Below, in pieces: positions 1 to 9,250 of a DNA stretch of 64,000 nucleotides. The stretch spans positions 868,001 to 932,000 of the forward strand of contig NZ_QXML01000001.1 of assembly GCF_003583985.1 (NCBI RefSeq), read 5' to 3'. The translations under genes and the position numbers were made by a program. Every line of letters starts with the position of its first letter. Positions within the stretch are counted from its first letter, which is position 1. The notes below the pieces were generated by a model. The model worked only from the letters and a program-made list of their open reading frames with translations. It ran no database searches and was not told where the DNA came from. The DNA is from Algoriphagus lacus. GTDB lineage: Bacteria > Bacteroidota > Bacteroidia > Cytophagales > Cyclobacteriaceae.

Positions 1-365
1 ACCCTAATTTTAGGATTAGTGTTCCTGTAGCTGAATTTTATATTGAACAAAGTGTTGGAGGTAAGGGGCCTTGGTTTTTGAATCGACTCGGACTTCTTTC
101 CGGTGAAGGGCTTTATTATTTCTTGGGATACTTTAGTGAATATTTTTCCAGATTTCCTGAAGAGGGTAAAGAAGCTGCTGTAAAGCAACTCTTGGCGTTA
201 ATGGAAAATGACTCAAAGAATTTTATCCGTATGGGAGCTTTTCAGGCTTTGATGGGATTTGCTGATGATAAGTTGGTAATTGAAAAAATAGAAAAGTTAA
301 GTGCTCTCGAAAAAGATCCCGAACTCAGAAACTATTTCAATTATTTTCTGGAAGCACTGAAGTGA
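1..365 (+). CDS. C-terminal fragment of a helical-repeat protein (possibly M1-family peptidase)
   Basis: The reading frame is open from position 3 to the TGA at 363-365, so only the last 120 codons are present and the real start lies outside the window. The fragment looks all-helical, with HEAT-like pairs of amphipathic helices (for example VKQLLALMEND then FIRMGAFQALMGFADD) and no membrane segment. Some Bacteroidota M1 aminopeptidases end in such HEAT repeats, but no catalytic motif is visible here, so that identity is a guess. It ends 154 bp before tRNA-Tyr and is not obviously linked to the tRNA genes, which have their own promoter. Confidence 0.5.
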   Translation, partial: PNFRISVPVAEFYIEQSVGGKGPWFLNRLGLLSGEGLYYFLGYFSEYFSRFPEEGKEAAVKQLLALMENDSKNFIRMGAFQALMGFADDKLVIEKIEKLSALEKDPELRNYFNYFLEALK

Positions 366-438
366 GAAAATTAATCGGTTGATTTTTAAACCATTGAATT
401 AGCCCAAGAGAAAAAGTTTTCAAATTTGGAAGCCATCC

Positions 439-469
439 TTTGATACTTTGGTAAAAGGCTATAATTTTG
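439..469 (+). promoter_or_regulatory. Bacteroidota-type promoter for tRNA-Tyr
   Basis: A -33 box TTTG (439-442) and a -7 box TAATTTTG (462-469) are separated by exactly 19 bases, a perfect match to the Bacteroidota sigma-ABfr consensus TTTG-N19-TAnnTTTG. It lies 50 bp before the mature tRNA. Confidence 0.8.
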
Positions 470-519
470 CCATCCGTTAAGGTCATAAGGGGTCAAAACT
501 TTCTGGTTTTAGCGCAGTT

Positions 520-605
520 GGGGGAATACCAAAGCGGCCAACTGGGACGGACTGTAAATCCGTTGACTTATGTCTTCACAGGTTCGAATCCTGTTTCCCC
601 CACCA
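520..605 (+). tRNA. tRNA-Tyr (GTA)
   Basis: A full cloverleaf is visible with a long variable arm, as expected for tRNA-Tyr. Acceptor strand GGGGGAA (520-526) pairs with TTCCCCC (595-601), the anticodon GTA is at 554-556, the T loop is GGTTCGAATCC, and the 3' CCA (603-605) is encoded in the DNA. It is the first gene of a Tyr-Gly-Thr-tuf cluster. Confidence 0.97.
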
Positions 606-607
606 AG

Positions 608-639
608 TTGCCTGAATGTAAAATTTTTTTCTAGTTTTG
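608..639 (+). promoter_or_regulatory. Promoter for tRNA-Gly, tRNA-Thr and tuf
   Basis: A -7 box TAGTTTTG (632-639), followed by C, is preceded by TTG (608-610) with a 21-base spacer. It lies between tRNA-Tyr and tRNA-Gly, so tuf can be transcribed separately from tRNA-Tyr. The -33 box is weaker than at neighbouring promoters. Confidence 0.6.
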
Positions 640-672
640 CAGGGCGAAAAATATCCGGTACGCCGGTAACAA

Positions 673-745
673 GCGGGAGTAGCTCAGTTGGTAGAGCGGC
701 AGCCTTCCAAGCTGCAGGTCGCGGGTTCGAGCCTCGTCTCCCGCT
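673..745 (+). tRNA. tRNA-Gly (TCC)
   Basis: Acceptor GCGGGAG (673-679) pairs with CTCCCGC (738-744). The anticodon stem-loop at 699-715 carries TCC (706-708). The T loop reads GGGTTCGAGCC. CCA is not encoded. Confidence 0.97.
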
Positions 746-772
746 CTGTGCTTACAGAGCACAATGGGTTAA

Positions 773-844
773 GCCGACGTAGCTCAGGGGTAGAGTACTT
801 CCTTGGTAAGGAAGGGGTCACGGGTTCAATTCCCGTCGTTGGCT
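773..844 (+). tRNA. tRNA-Thr (GGT)
   Basis: Acceptor GCCGACG (773-779) pairs with CGTTGGC (837-843), with one G-T pair. The anticodon loop TTGGTAA (803-809) carries GGT (805-807). CCA is not encoded. It lies 57 bp before tuf and is probably processed from the same transcript. Confidence 0.97.
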
Positions 845-901
845 CAATACAGAAATTATTATCTAAACATATCTTTAAACTTAAACTGAGGATTTTCACG
901 C

Positions 902-2089
902 ATGGCAAAAGCAACCTTCGACCGTTCCAAGCCGCACGTTAACATCGGTACGATTGGACACGTAGACCATGGCAAAACAACCCTGACTGCCGCCATCACT
1001 ACCGTATTGGCTAAAAAAGGTCTTTCTGAATTGAGAGATTTCTCTTCTATTGATAACGCACCTGAAGAGAAAGAAAGAGGTATTACTATTAATACTTCTC
1101 ACGTAGAATATCAAACTGAAAAGAGACACTACGCTCACGTAGACTGTCCTGGTCACGCTGACTACGTTAAAAACATGGTTACTGGTGCTGCTCAGATGGA
1201 CGGTGCTATCCTAGTAGTAGCTGCAACTGATGGTCCAATGCCTCAAACTAGAGAGCACATCCTTTTGGCTCGTCAGGTAGGTGTACCTCAGCTTGTTGTT
1301 TTCTTGAACAAAGTTGACATGGTTGACGACCCTGAATTGCTTGAGCTTGTTGAAATGGAAGTAAGAGAATTGCTTTCTTTCTATGAGTTTGACGGTGACA
1401 ATATTCCAGTAATCGCTGGTTCTGCACTTGGTGCTTTGAACGGTGAAGAAAAGTGGGTAGCTACCGTAATGCAATTGATGGATGCCGTTGATTCTTACAT
1501 TCCTCTTCCAGAGCGTCTTATCGACAAGGATTTCTTGATGCCTGTTGAAGATGTATTCTCTATCACTGGCCGTGGTACAGTTGCTACAGGCCGTATCGAA
1601 AGAGGTGTTATCAACTCTGGTGAACCAGTTGAAATCATCGGTATGGGTGCTGAAGGACTTAAGTCTACCGTAACTGGTGTTGAAATGTTCAGAAAAATCC
1701 TTGACAGAGGTGAAGCTGGTGATAACGTTGGTTTGTTGTTGAGAGGTATTGAAAAATCTCAGATCAAGCGCGGTATGATCATCTGTAAGCCAGGTTCTGT
1801 GAAGCCTCACGCTCACTTCAAAGCTGAAGTTTACGTACTTTCTAAAGAAGAAGGTGGACGTCACACTCCATTCTTCAACAAGTACAGACCTCAGTTTTAT
1901 TTGAGAACCACTGACGTAACTGGTGAAATCAAACTTCCTGCTAACGTTGAAATGGTTATGCCAGGTGATAACGTAACCATCGAAGTTAACTTGTTGTCTG
2001 CAGTAGCATTGGAGAAAGGTTTGAGATTCGCTATCCGTGAAGGTGGCCGTACAGTAGGTGCCGGTCAGGTTACCGAAATTCTTGACTAA
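902..2089 (+). CDS. tuf: Translation elongation factor Tu
   Basis: EF-Tu delivers aminoacyl-tRNA to the ribosomal A site and hydrolyses GTP. The 395-residue length is normal. The G domain shows the P-loop GHVDHGKT (residues 19-26), DCPGHADY near 81 and NKVD near 136. Domains 2 and 3 follow and are complete to the end. The ATG at 902 gives the usual [20 protein letters not shown] start. Only one tuf is seen in the window, and it is not beside fusA. The tRNA-Tyr/Gly/Thr genes upstream repeat the order of the E. coli tufB locus. Confidence 0.99.
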   Translation: MAKATFDRSKPHVNIGTIGHVDHGKTTLTAAITTVLAKKGLSELRDFSSIDNAPEEKERGITINTSHVEYQTEKRHYAHVDCPGHADYVKNMVTGAAQMDGAILVVAATDGPMPQTREHILLARQVGVPQLVVFLNKVDMVDDPELLELVEMEVRELLSFYEFDGDNIPVIAGSALGALNGEEKWVATVMQLMDAVDSYIPLPERLIDKDFLMPVEDVFSITGRGTVATGRIERGVINSGEPVEIIGMGAEGLKSTVTGVEMFRKILDRGEAGDNVGLLLRGIEKSQIKRGMIICKPGSVKPHAHFKAEVYVLSKEEGGRHTPFFNKYRPQFYLRTTDVTGEIKLPANVEMVMPGDNVTIEVNLLSAVALEKGLRFAIREGGRTVGAGQVTEILD

Positions 2090-2112
2090 TCATTCAAATA
2101 ATAAGCAAGCGA

Positions 2113-2146
2113 TGCGATCCCAGATTATTTTGGGATCGCATTTGTT
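2113..2146 (+). terminator. Intrinsic terminator of tuf
   Basis: A perfect 10-bp stem, TGCGATCCCA (2113-2122) with TGGGATCGCA (2131-2140), and an 8-base loop are followed by the short T-rich tract TTTGTTT. The TTTG of this tract is also the -33 box of the next promoter. Confidence 0.8.
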
Positions 2147-2171
2147 TCTAAAGACATTATTACTAATTTTG
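2141..2171 (+). promoter_or_regulatory. Promoter for tRNA-Trp, secE, nusG and rplKAJL
   Basis: TTTG (2141-2144), 19 bases, then TAATTTTG (2164-2171): a perfect consensus match, followed by C as in other promoters here. Its -33 box starts at the first base after the tuf terminator stem. Confidence 0.8.
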
Positions 2172-2198
2172 CGTTCCCATTTGCGGGGCGTTAATTCA

Positions 2199-2271
2199 CA
2201 CGGGCATAGTTCAATGGCAGAATAGCGGTCTCCAAAACCGTTGATGGGAGTTCGAATCTCTCTGCCCGTGC
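2199..2271 (+). tRNA. tRNA-Trp (CCA)
   Basis: Acceptor CACGGGC (2199-2205) pairs with GCCCGTG (2264-2270). The anticodon loop CTCCAAA (2230-2236) carries CCA (2232-2234), and the T arm is GGGAG-TTCGAAT-CTCTC. Its 3' end is 16 bp before secE, so it is probably cut from the secE-nusG mRNA. This placement between tuf and secE is common in Bacteroidota. Confidence 0.96.
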
Positions 2272-2287
2272 AGCAAGTAAGTAGACT

Positions 2288-2476
2288 ATGAATCTTAAAA
2301 ACTTTGTCCTGGAGTCTTACGACGAAATGAAAAACAAGGTCACTTGGCCTAAGTTTTCTTTTCTTCAAAATAGTGCCGTATTGGTGTTGGTAGCTTCCTT
2401 GATCTTTGCCCTGTTTATTGGTGTCGTTGATCTGGGATTTGAAAACGTCATGACATGGTTTTATGATTTATTCTAA
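2288..2476 (+). CDS. secE: Preprotein translocase subunit SecE
   Basis: A 62-residue short-form SecE, part of the SecYEG channel in the inner membrane. It has an N-terminal amphipathic helix ending in the conserved K-x-TWP region (NKVTWP, near residues 17-22) and one membrane segment (about 30-52). E. coli SecE has three segments; the one-segment form is usual outside Gammaproteobacteria. It sits 13 bp before nusG, the near-universal arrangement. Confidence 0.95.
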   Translation: MNLKNFVLESYDEMKNKVTWPKFSFLQNSAVLVLVASLIFALFIGVVDLGFENVMTWFYDLF

Positions 2477-2489
2477 TTGACATTACAGA

Positions 2490-3047
2490 ATGGCTGAACA
2501 TAAGTGGTACGTACTCAGAGTAGTAGCAGGACAGGAAAAGAAGACCAAGACCTATCTGGATAATGAAATTCATAGACAGAAGATTGGGGAATATATTCCT
2601 GAAGTGTTGATTCCTTCTGAGAAAGTATATGAGATGCGGAACGGTAAAAAACGTGTTCGGGAGAGAAATTTCTTCCCTGGATATGTTTTAGTTAACGCTG
2701 ATCTTTCCAATGGTGAGGCCAATCACGTAATTACGAGTATCCCGGGTGTTATCGGTTTTCTTGGATCAAACCAGGGGGGAGCTTCCAAAACCCCTGAGCC
2801 ATTACGACAGTCAGAAGTCAACCGTATCTTAGGTAAGGTTGAAGAGATTGATGAGTTTGCCGAGAAGCAAGATACCCCATTTATAGTCGGAGAGGCCGTT
2901 AAGGTAATGGACGGACCCTTCAGTGGATTTACCGGGACAATTGAGGAGATATTTGAGGAAAAGAAGAAGCTTAATGTTATGGTTAAGATCTTCGGCCGAA
3001 ATACTCCAGTAGAGTTAAATTTTATACAAGTAGAAAAACAAGACTAA
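2490..3047 (+). CDS. nusG: Transcription termination/antitermination factor NusG
   Basis: 185 residues. The N-terminal NGN domain (about 1-115) has the [13 protein letters not shown] start and binds the RNA polymerase clamp. The C-terminal KOW domain (about 130-185) contains [10 protein letters not shown] and links to S10 or Rho. The gene lies between secE and rplK with gaps of 13 and 3 bp, so it is part of the rplK operon. Confidence 0.97.
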   Translation: MAEHKWYVLRVVAGQEKKTKTYLDNEIHRQKIGEYIPEVLIPSEKVYEMRNGKKRVRERNFFPGYVLVNADLSNGEANHVITSIPGVIGFLGSNQGGASKTPEPLRQSEVNRILGKVEEIDEFAEKQDTPFIVGEAVKVMDGPFSGFTGTIEEIFEEKKKLNVMVKIFGRNTPVELNFIQVEKQD

Positions 3048-3050
3048 GCA

Positions 3051-3494
3051 ATGGCTAAGGAAATCACTGGTTATGTAAAACTACAAGTGAAAGGTGGCCA
3101 GGCTAACCCGTCGCCTCCGGTAGGACCGGCTCTTGGTTCCAAGGGCTTGAACATCATGGAGTTCTGTAAGCAGTTCAATGCGCGTACCCAAGACAAAATG
3201 GGTACTGTGCTTCCTGTACTGATTACGGTTTATTCCGATAAAACTTTTGATTTCGTGGTAAAAACTCCTCCGGCTGCAAATATGCTGTTGGAAGCTGCCA
3301 AGATCAAGAGTGGTTCGGCTGAACCAAATAGAAAGAAAGTAGGATCTGTTACCTGGGATCAGGTAAGAGTGATTGCTGAGACGAAAATGCCTGACCTTAA
3401 TGCTTTCAAAGTAGAATCTGCCATGAAAATGGTAGCTGGTACTGCACGAAGCATGGGTATCACTGTATCTGGTAAAGCCCCATGGGAAGTATAA
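3051..3494 (+). CDS. rplK: 50S ribosomal protein L11
   Basis: 147 residues, the normal length. The conserved N-terminal proline-rich loop ([14 protein letters not shown], about residues 19-32) and the C-terminal rRNA-binding domain are present. L11 forms the GTPase-associated centre with 23S rRNA and the L10/L12 stalk. It starts 3 bp after nusG. Confidence 0.98.
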   Translation: MAKEITGYVKLQVKGGQANPSPPVGPALGSKGLNIMEFCKQFNARTQDKMGTVLPVLITVYSDKTFDFVVKTPPAANMLLEAAKIKSGSAEPNRKKVGSVTWDQVRVIAETKMPDLNAFKVESAMKMVAGTARSMGITVSGKAPWEV

Positions 3495-3504
3495 ATAAAC
3501 AACA

Positions 3505-4203
3505 ATGGCTAAGTTAACAAAAAAGCAAAAAGAAGCTCTTTCTAAGTACGACGCAAGCCAAATGTACTCCCTGGAGGCAGCTTCTTCACTGGTTAAGGAA
3601 ATTACCATGACTAAGTTTGACGCTTCCGTAGATGTTGACGTTCGTTTGGGCGTCGATCCACGTAAAGCTGATCAAATGGTAAGAGGTGTTGTTGCACTTC
3701 CTCATGGTACTGGCAAAGACATCAAAGTATTGGTGCTTTGTACTCCTGATAAAGCAGCAGAAGCTACCGAAGCAGGTGCAGACTACGTAGGTTTGGACGA
3801 TTACATTGCCAAAATCGAAGGCGGATGGACTGACGTTGATGTCATCATCACGATGCCTAACGTAATGGCAAAAGTAGGTAGGTTAGGTAGAGTGTTAGGT
3901 CCTCGTGGCTTGATGCCAAATCCTAAATCTGGAACCGTTACCCTTGATGTGGGTAAAGCTGTAAGAGAAGTTAAAGCTGGTAAAATCGACTTTAAAGTTG
4001 ATAAGTTTGGAATTATCCATGCCGGTGTTGGTAAGGTTTCCTTCTCTCCTGAACAAATTCAGGAAAATGTGAAAGAACTGATCATGACGATCTCTAAGTT
4101 GAAGCCATCTTCTTCTAAGGGTACATATTTCAAAAGTATTCATTTGTCAAGCACAATGTCTCCGGGTATTGCTGTAGACAAGGGTAGCATTCAAGGTATT
4201 TAA
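3505..4203 (+). CDS. rplA: 50S ribosomal protein L1
   Basis: 232 residues, the normal size. The signature near residues 130-145 ([15 protein letters not shown]) is intact. L1 forms the mobile stalk at the E site and in many bacteria represses its own operon by binding mRNA; no matching mRNA site was identified here. Its TAA is followed after two bases by the rplJ start (TAATCATG). Confidence 0.98.
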   Translation: MAKLTKKQKEALSKYDASQMYSLEAASSLVKEITMTKFDASVDVDVRLGVDPRKADQMVRGVVALPHGTGKDIKVLVLCTPDKAAEATEAGADYVGLDDYIAKIEGGWTDVDVIITMPNVMAKVGRLGRVLGPRGLMPNPKSGTVTLDVGKAVREVKAGKIDFKVDKFGIIHAGVGKVSFSPEQIQENVKELIMTISKLKPSSSKGTYFKSIHLSSTMSPGIAVDKGSIQGI

Positions 4204-4205
4204 TC

Positions 4206-4748
4206 ATGACTAGAGACGAAAAGAAAGTTATAATCGACAGTCTGACTGAGAAGCTGAAGGAAAGCCCTTTCTTCTACATCACAGATGCTTCGGGATTTTC
4301 GGTAGCTGAAGTGAACGCGTTCAGAAGAACTTGTTTCGAAAGAGGTGTTGAGTACAAAGTGTACAAGAATACCTTGATCGCAAAAGCTCTTGAAAATCTG
4401 GATGCAGACTACTCCAAATTGGTGAGTGGTGCATTGAAAGGGTTCTCTGGAATTATTTTCTCAAAAGAGACTAGTAACCTTCCAGCAAAAGTATTGCTGG
4501 ATTTCAGAAAGAAACAAGGTAAAAAAGAGTATAGACCAGTTTTCAAAGGAGCAGGTATCGATTCAGATGTAATTCTGGGCGAGAACAATCTTGAAATGCT
4601 GTCTAACCTCAAGTCTAAGCAAGAATTGCTGGGTGATCTGATTGGATTGCTTCAGTCTCCTGCTAAAAATCTCGTGTCTGCATTGCAGTCAGGTCAAAAT
4701 AACATCACTGGTGTATTGAAGACGCTTGCCGACCGAGAAGCAAAATAA
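4206..4748 (+). CDS. rplJ: 50S ribosomal protein L10
   Basis: 180 residues. An N-terminal rRNA-binding domain is followed by a C-terminal helix that carries L12 dimers. The gene starts two bases after rplA and ends 40 bp before rplL, the usual L10-L12 pairing. No attenuator is seen in the two-base gap, so any L10 autoregulation must act elsewhere. Confidence 0.97.
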   Translation: MTRDEKKVIIDSLTEKLKESPFFYITDASGFSVAEVNAFRRTCFERGVEYKVYKNTLIAKALENLDADYSKLVSGALKGFSGIIFSKETSNLPAKVLLDFRKKQGKKEYRPVFKGAGIDSDVILGENNLEMLSNLKSKQELLGDLIGLLQSPAKNLVSALQSGQNNITGVLKTLADREAK

Positions 4749-4788
4749 TCTTATCAAATCATTCAAAAACAATTAAATAATTAATACA

Positions 4789-5172
4789 ATGGCAGATCTT
4801 ACACAACTTGCAGAACAGTTGGTAAACTTGACTGTAAAAGAAGTTAAAGAATTGACAGATATCCTTAAGGATCAGTACGGCATTGAGCCTGCTGCAGCTG
4901 GTGCTGTAGTAGTTGCTGGTGGTGGTGCTGGTGCTGCTGAGGCTCCTGCTGAAGAAGAAAAGACTTCTTTTGACGTAATCCTTAAAGCTGCTGGTGCTCA
5001 GAAGCTTGCAGTAGTTAAATTGGTGAAAGAATTGACAGGTCTTGGCTTGAAAGAGGCAAAAGATCTTGTTGACGCTGCTCCAAAGGCTCTGAAAGAAGGA
5101 GTTGCTAAGGACGAAGCTGAAGCGCTTAAGAAGTCTCTTGAAGAGGCTGGTGCTGAAGTAGAGATCAAATAA
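4789..5172 (+). CDS. rplL: 50S ribosomal protein L7/L12
   Basis: 127 residues. An N-terminal dimerisation domain (1-33) is followed by a flexible Ala/Gly-rich hinge (about 36-58, with [14 protein letters not shown]) and the C-terminal factor-binding domain with the conserved [15 protein letters not shown] region. Multiple copies on L10 recruit EF-Tu and EF-G. A strong hairpin follows before rpoB. Confidence 0.98.
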   Translation: MADLTQLAEQLVNLTVKEVKELTDILKDQYGIEPAAAGAVVVAGGGAGAAEAPAEEEKTSFDVILKAAGAQKLAVVKLVKELTGLGLKEAKDLVDAAPKALKEGVAKDEAEALKKSLEEAGAEVEIK

Positions 5173-5209
5173 TTTGCTGATTCCGTGCCTTTAGGTTCGG
5201 AATTAGCTC

Positions 5210-5240
5210 AAAGACCTGACTAAACAAGTCAGGTCTTTTC
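5210..5240 (+). terminator. Terminator/attenuator hairpin between rplL and rpoB
   Basis: A perfect 12-bp stem, AAAGACCTGACT (5210-5221) with AGTCAGGTCTTT (5227-5238), has a five-base loop and only a short T run (TCTTTTCC). It sits 38 bp after rplL and 88 bp before rpoB. No good promoter follows it. It therefore probably acts as a partial terminator that lowers rpoBC relative to rplJL, like the E. coli rplL-rpoB attenuator. Confidence 0.7.
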
Positions 5241-5327
5241 CTGTTTATGCGCAGGTATAAAATTGCATTATTCTAAGCGATAATTGTCGCATTCCGTTAT
5301 TTCAATTCACTATAAACATACACTACC

Positions 5328-8300
5328 TTGGCTATCAAGAATCAAACCGAAAGGAAAAGTTTCTCCTCCATTAAGGTGGTCAAAGACTATCCCGATTTTC
5401 TCGATATTCAGCTGCAGTCTTTTAAAGACTTTTTTCAGTTGGATACTCCTGCGGAAAAACGCCGGGCAGATGGGTTATTTAAAGTTTTTGCTGAAAACTT
5501 CCCCATTAGTGATTCCAGAGAGAATTTCACTCTTGAATTCATCGACTATGCAGTAGATCCACCAAAGTACAGTGTGGAAGAATGTATAGATCGTGGTTTG
5601 ACCTATTCTGTTCCGTTAAAGGCAAAGTTGAGATTGCTTTGTCACGATGAAGACAATGAGGATTTCGAAACCATCGAACAAGAGGTATTCCTTGGCAACC
5701 TACCATACATGACCGAAAAAGGGTCTTTTGTAATCAATGGTGCAGAGCGTGTTATTGTATCTCAGTTGCACCGATCACCTGGTGTATTCTTTGCGCAAAG
5801 CAAGCATACAAATGGTACCAAGCTATATTCTGCCAGAATTATTCCTTTCAAAGGTTCTTGGATTGAGTTTGCTACAGACATCAACAATGTCATGTATGCT
5901 TACATTGACCGGAAGAAGAAGTTTCCAGTTACCACACTTTTGAGAGCCATTGGTTATGGTTCTGATAAGGATATCCTTGATCTCTTTGGTCTTTCTGAAG
6001 AGGTTCCTGCTACTAAAAATGCTTTGAAAAAAGCTGCAGGGCGTAAACTGGCGGCAAGGGTTTTGAGAACTTGGGTAGAAGATTTCGTTGATGAAGATAC
6101 CGGTGAGGTAGTTTCTATTGATCGAAATGAAGTATTGCTTGAGCGGGATACCGTTCTTACAGAAGAAGACATCGAAATGATTTTGGATTCAGGTTCCAAG
6201 TCCATCATTCTCCATAGAGAAGATGTGAACGTGGCTGACTTCTCTATCATCTATAATACCCTTCAAAAAGATAACTCCAACTCTGAAAAAGAGGCGGTTG
6301 AAGTGATCTATCGTCAACTTAGAAACACGGAAGCTCCAGATGAAGCAACCGCCCGCGAAGTAATTCAAAGCTTGTTCTTTTCAGACAAGCGTTATGATCT
6401 TGGCGAAGTTGGACGTTACAGAATCAACAAAAAATTAGGTTTATCTATCGAGCCCGATAAGATTGTATTGACCAAGGAGGATATTATTTCCATCGTGAAA
6501 TACCTTATTGGTTTGATCAATTCTAAAGCTGTGGTCGATGATATTGACCACTTGTCCAACAGACGAGTTAGAACCGTTGGGGAGCAACTTTATAGCCAGT
6601 TTGGTGTAGGTTTGGCCAGAATGGCCAGAACTATCCGTGAGAGAATGAACGTGCGTGACAATGAAGACTTCAAACCGGTCGATTTGATTAATGCACGAAC
6701 CCTTTCTTCAGTTATTAACTCTTTCTTCGGAACCAATCAGCTTTCTCAGTTCATGGACCAGACTAATCCTCTGGCCGAGCTGACTCACAAAAGAAGACTT
6801 TCTGCCTTAGGACCAGGTGGTCTTTCCAGAGAGAGAGCAGGATTCGAAGTTCGAGACGTTCACTACACACACTATGGCCGTCTTTGTACAATTGAAACTC
6901 CAGAAGGTCCAAACATTGGGTTGATTTCTTCTCTTTGTGTTCACGCAAAAGTGAATTCAATGGGCTTCCTTGAAACGCCATACCGTAAGGTAGAAAATGG
7001 AAAAGTGGGAATGAAGCCGGAGGAAATCGTATTCCTGACAGCTGAAGAAGAAGACAATCACAACATTGCCCAAGCTAATGCTCGACTTGAAGCAGATGGC
7101 ACTTTCTTTAATGAGAAGGTAAAGGCACGATTTGAAGGTGATTTCCCAGTACTAGATCCTAGTGAGATTTCTTACATGGACGTAGCTCCAAACCAAATCG
7201 TATCTGTTGCGGCTTCCTTGATTCCTTTCTTGGAACATGATGATGCTAACCGTGCCCTAATGGGGTCCAACATGCAGCGTCAGGCAGTTCCATTGTTGAA
7301 AGCAGAAGCCCCAATCGTGGGAACAGGCTTGGAAGGAAAGGCAGCTATCGACTCTAGAGCCCTGATTATTGCAGAGGCAAATGGTGTGGTAGAATATGTT
7401 GATGCGAAAAAAATCACCATTAAATACGATCTGACTTCAGATGAATTGTTGGTGAATTTCACAGATGAATACAAAACTTACGATCTGATCAAGTTTAGAA
7501 GAACCAACCAAGATACCACGATCAATTTAACTCCTTTGGTTTTGAAAGGCCAGAAGGTATCAAAAGGTCAGGTTCTTGTGGAAGGGTATTCTACCAATAA
7601 AGGAGAGCTTGCTTTAGGTAAAAATCTCAAAGTGGCCTACATGCCATGGCAAGGATATAACTTCGAAGATGCGATTGTAATTTCCGAGCGAGTGGTTCGT
7701 GAAGATATCTTCACTTCAATTCACGTTGAAGAATTCCAATTGGAAGTTCGTGACACCAAGCGTGGTGAAGAAGAACTTACTTCTGAAATTCCAAATGTTT
7801 CTGAAGAGGCTGTTAAGCACCTTGACGAAAACGGAATCATCCGAATTGGAGCTGAAGTAAAAGAAGGGGACATCATTATCGGTAAGATCACTCCTAAAGG
7901 TGAGACTGATCCAACTCCTGAGGAAAAACTCTTGAGAGCAATCTTTGGTGACAAGGCTGGTGATGTGAAAGATGCTTCTTTGAAAGCTTCTCCATCCTTG
8001 AACGGTGTGGTGATTGAAACCAAACTATTCTCAAGACCTAAGAAAGACAAAGATAACCGAGCTAAGTCAAAGGCTGAAGTTGAAAAATTGAAGGCGAAAT
8101 ATTCAAAGGATCTCCTTGGAATTAGAGCCAGAATGATCAACAAGCTTGTGACATTGCTTGATGGCAAAACTTCTCAGGGAGTGAAGCACAAATTTGGTGA
8201 TGAGATCATCAGCAAAGGAATGAAGTTTAACTTGAAGAACATCGAGAATAACCTCTTCCCTGCTAAGAACCCTTACAGAGACGAGTCCAATTACAATGTT

Positions 8301-9203
8301 CCAGAGGAAGCAAACTTGATTTCTGATATCATCTTGGATGACTGGACAGAGGATGCACATACCAATGCATTGATTGTTCAGTTGGTGAAAAATTACACCA
8401 ATTCCAGAAATGAGATTTCTGGTCGATTCAAGCGTGACAGATTTACACTTGAGGTTGGTGATGAATTGCCAGCAGGTATTGTTCAGCTGGCCAAAGTTTA
8501 CATCGCTAAGAAGCGTAAGCTGAAAGTGGGTGATAAAATGGCCGGTCGTCACGGAAACAAAGGTATCGTTGCTCGTATCGTTAGAGACGAGGATATGCCT
8601 TTCTTGGAAGACGGAACCCCAATGGATATCGTTTTGAACCCACTTGGTGTACCTTCTCGAATGAACATCGGACAGATTTTCGAAACGGTATTGGCTTGGG
8701 CAGGACAGCGAATGGGTAAGAAATATGCAACTCCAATTTTCGATGGTGCTTCTTTGGAAGAAGTATCTGCAGAATTGGAAGCAGCAGGTGTGCCGCCTTA
8801 TGGCAGAACTTATCTGTATGATGGTCTTTCCGGAAACAGATTTGACCAGCCTGTAACAGTAGGTGTTGCTTACATGCTGAAACTTGGTCACTTGGTTGAT
8901 GATAAAATGCACGCCCGTTCAATTGGTCCATACTCGCTCATTACTCAGCAGCCGCTGGGTGGTAAGGCACAGTTTGGTGGTCAGCGATTCGGAGAGATGG
9001 AAGTGTGGGCACTGGAAGCATTCGGTGCATCTCACGTACTTCAGGAAATCCTGACTGTAAAGTCTGATGACGTAATCGGTAGAGCGAAAGCCTATGAAGC
9101 GATCGTGAAGGGAGAAAACCTTCCTAAGCCTAACATCCCTGAATCATTCAATGTATTGGTTCACGAGTTGAGAGGTTTGGCTCTTGAAATTACACTGGAT
9201 TAA
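5328..9203 (+). CDS. rpoB: RNA polymerase subunit beta
   Basis: 1291 residues. The start is TTG at 5328 (TTG GCT ATC AAG AAT, giving MAIKNQTE); there is no ATG in frame upstream in the gap, and this N-terminus suits Bacteroidota RpoB. The rifampicin region (from residue 466, [13 protein letters not shown], then [13 protein letters not shown]) has wild-type residues at the usual resistance sites, so rifampicin sensitivity is expected (inference). The C-terminal [15 protein letters not shown] region that contacts beta' is intact. It follows rplL after a 155-bp gap with a hairpin and precedes rpoC by 47 bp. Confidence 0.99.
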   Translation: MAIKNQTERKSFSSIKVVKDYPDFLDIQLQSFKDFFQLDTPAEKRRADGLFKVFAENFPISDSRENFTLEFIDYAVDPPKYSVEECIDRGLTYSVPLKAKLRLLCHDEDNEDFETIEQEVFLGNLPYMTEKGSFVINGAERVIVSQLHRSPGVFFAQSKHTNGTKLYSARIIPFKGSWIEFATDINNVMYAYIDRKKKFPVTTLLRAIGYGSDKDILDLFGLSEEVPATKNALKKAAGRKLAARVLRTWVEDFVDEDTGEVVSIDRNEVLLERDTVLTEEDIEMILDSGSKSIILHREDVNVADFSIIYNTLQKDNSNSEKEAVEVIYRQLRNTEAPDEATAREVIQSLFFSDKRYDLGEVGRYRINKKLGLSIEPDKIVLTKEDIISIVKYLIGLINSKAVVDDIDHLSNRRVRTVGEQLYSQFGVGLARMARTIRERMNVRDNEDFKPVDLINARTLSSVINSFFGTNQLSQFMDQTNPLAELTHKRRLSALGPGGLSRERAGFEVRDVHYTHYGRLCTIETPEGPNIGLISSLCVHAKVNSMGFLETPYRKVENGKVGMKPEEIVFLTAEEEDNHNIAQANARLEADGTFFNEKVKARFEGDFPVLDPSEISYMDVAPNQIVSVAASLIPFLEHDDANRALMGSNMQRQAVPLLKAEAPIVGTGLEGKAAIDSRALIIAEANGVVEYVDAKKITIKYDLTSDELLVNFTDEYKTYDLIKFRRTNQDTTINLTPLVLKGQKVSKGQVLVEGYSTNKGELALGKNLKVAYMPWQGYNFEDAIVISERVVREDIFTSIHVEEFQLEVRDTKRGEEELTSEIPNVSEEAVKHLDENGIIRIGAEVKEGDIIIGKITPKGETDPTPEEKLLRAIFGDKAGDVKDASLKASPSLNGVVIETKLFSRPKKDKDNRAKSKAEVEKLKAKYSKDLLGIRARMINKLVTLLDGKTSQGVKHKFGDEIISKGMKFNLKNIENNLFPAKNPYRDESNYNVPEEANLISDIILDDWTEDAHTNALIVQLVKNYTNSRNEISGRFKRDRFTLEVGDELPAGIVQLAKVYIAKKRKLKVGDKMAGRHGNKGIVARIVRDEDMPFLEDGTPMDIVLNPLGVPSRMNIGQIFETVLAWAGQRMGKKYATPIFDGASLEEVSAELEAAGVPPYGRTYLYDGLSGNRFDQPVTVGVAYMLKLGHLVDDKMHARSIGPYSLITQQPLGGKAQFGGQRFGEMEVWALEAFGASHVLQEILTVKSDDVIGRAKAYEAIVKGENLPKPNIPESFNVLVHELRGLALEITLD

Positions 9204-9213
9204 TTAGGCTCAT

Positions 9214-9231
9214 AGGGCGAGTAATCGCCCT
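9214..9231 (+). other. Small hairpin between rpoB and rpoC
   Basis: AGGGCGA (9214-9220) pairs with TCGCCCT (9225-9231) around a GTAA loop of the stable GNRA type. No T tract follows, so it is unlikely to terminate transcription. A processing or mRNA-stability role is possible. Confidence 0.45.
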
Positions 9232-9250
9232 TAACATATCTCAAAAAATT

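Noticed and set aside
684..942. Short open frames across the tRNA-Gly and tRNA-Thr genes
   Set aside because: They overlap both tRNA cloverleafs completely and are not plausible proteins.
1211..1864. 217-codon open frame antisense to tuf
   Set aside because: Composition is rich in Ser, Thr, Phe and Asn as expected for the reverse of a conserved gene; no signal or domain.
5242..5327. Possible promoter between the rplL hairpin and rpoB
   Set aside because: Sequences such as TAAAATTG and TAATTGTC match TAnnTTTG poorly and have no -33 box.
8103..8912. Long open frame antisense to rpoB (269 codons)
   Set aside because: It mirrors the codon structure of rpoB, has no family motif and no promoter; similar antisense frames occur under tuf, rplK/rplA and rpsC.
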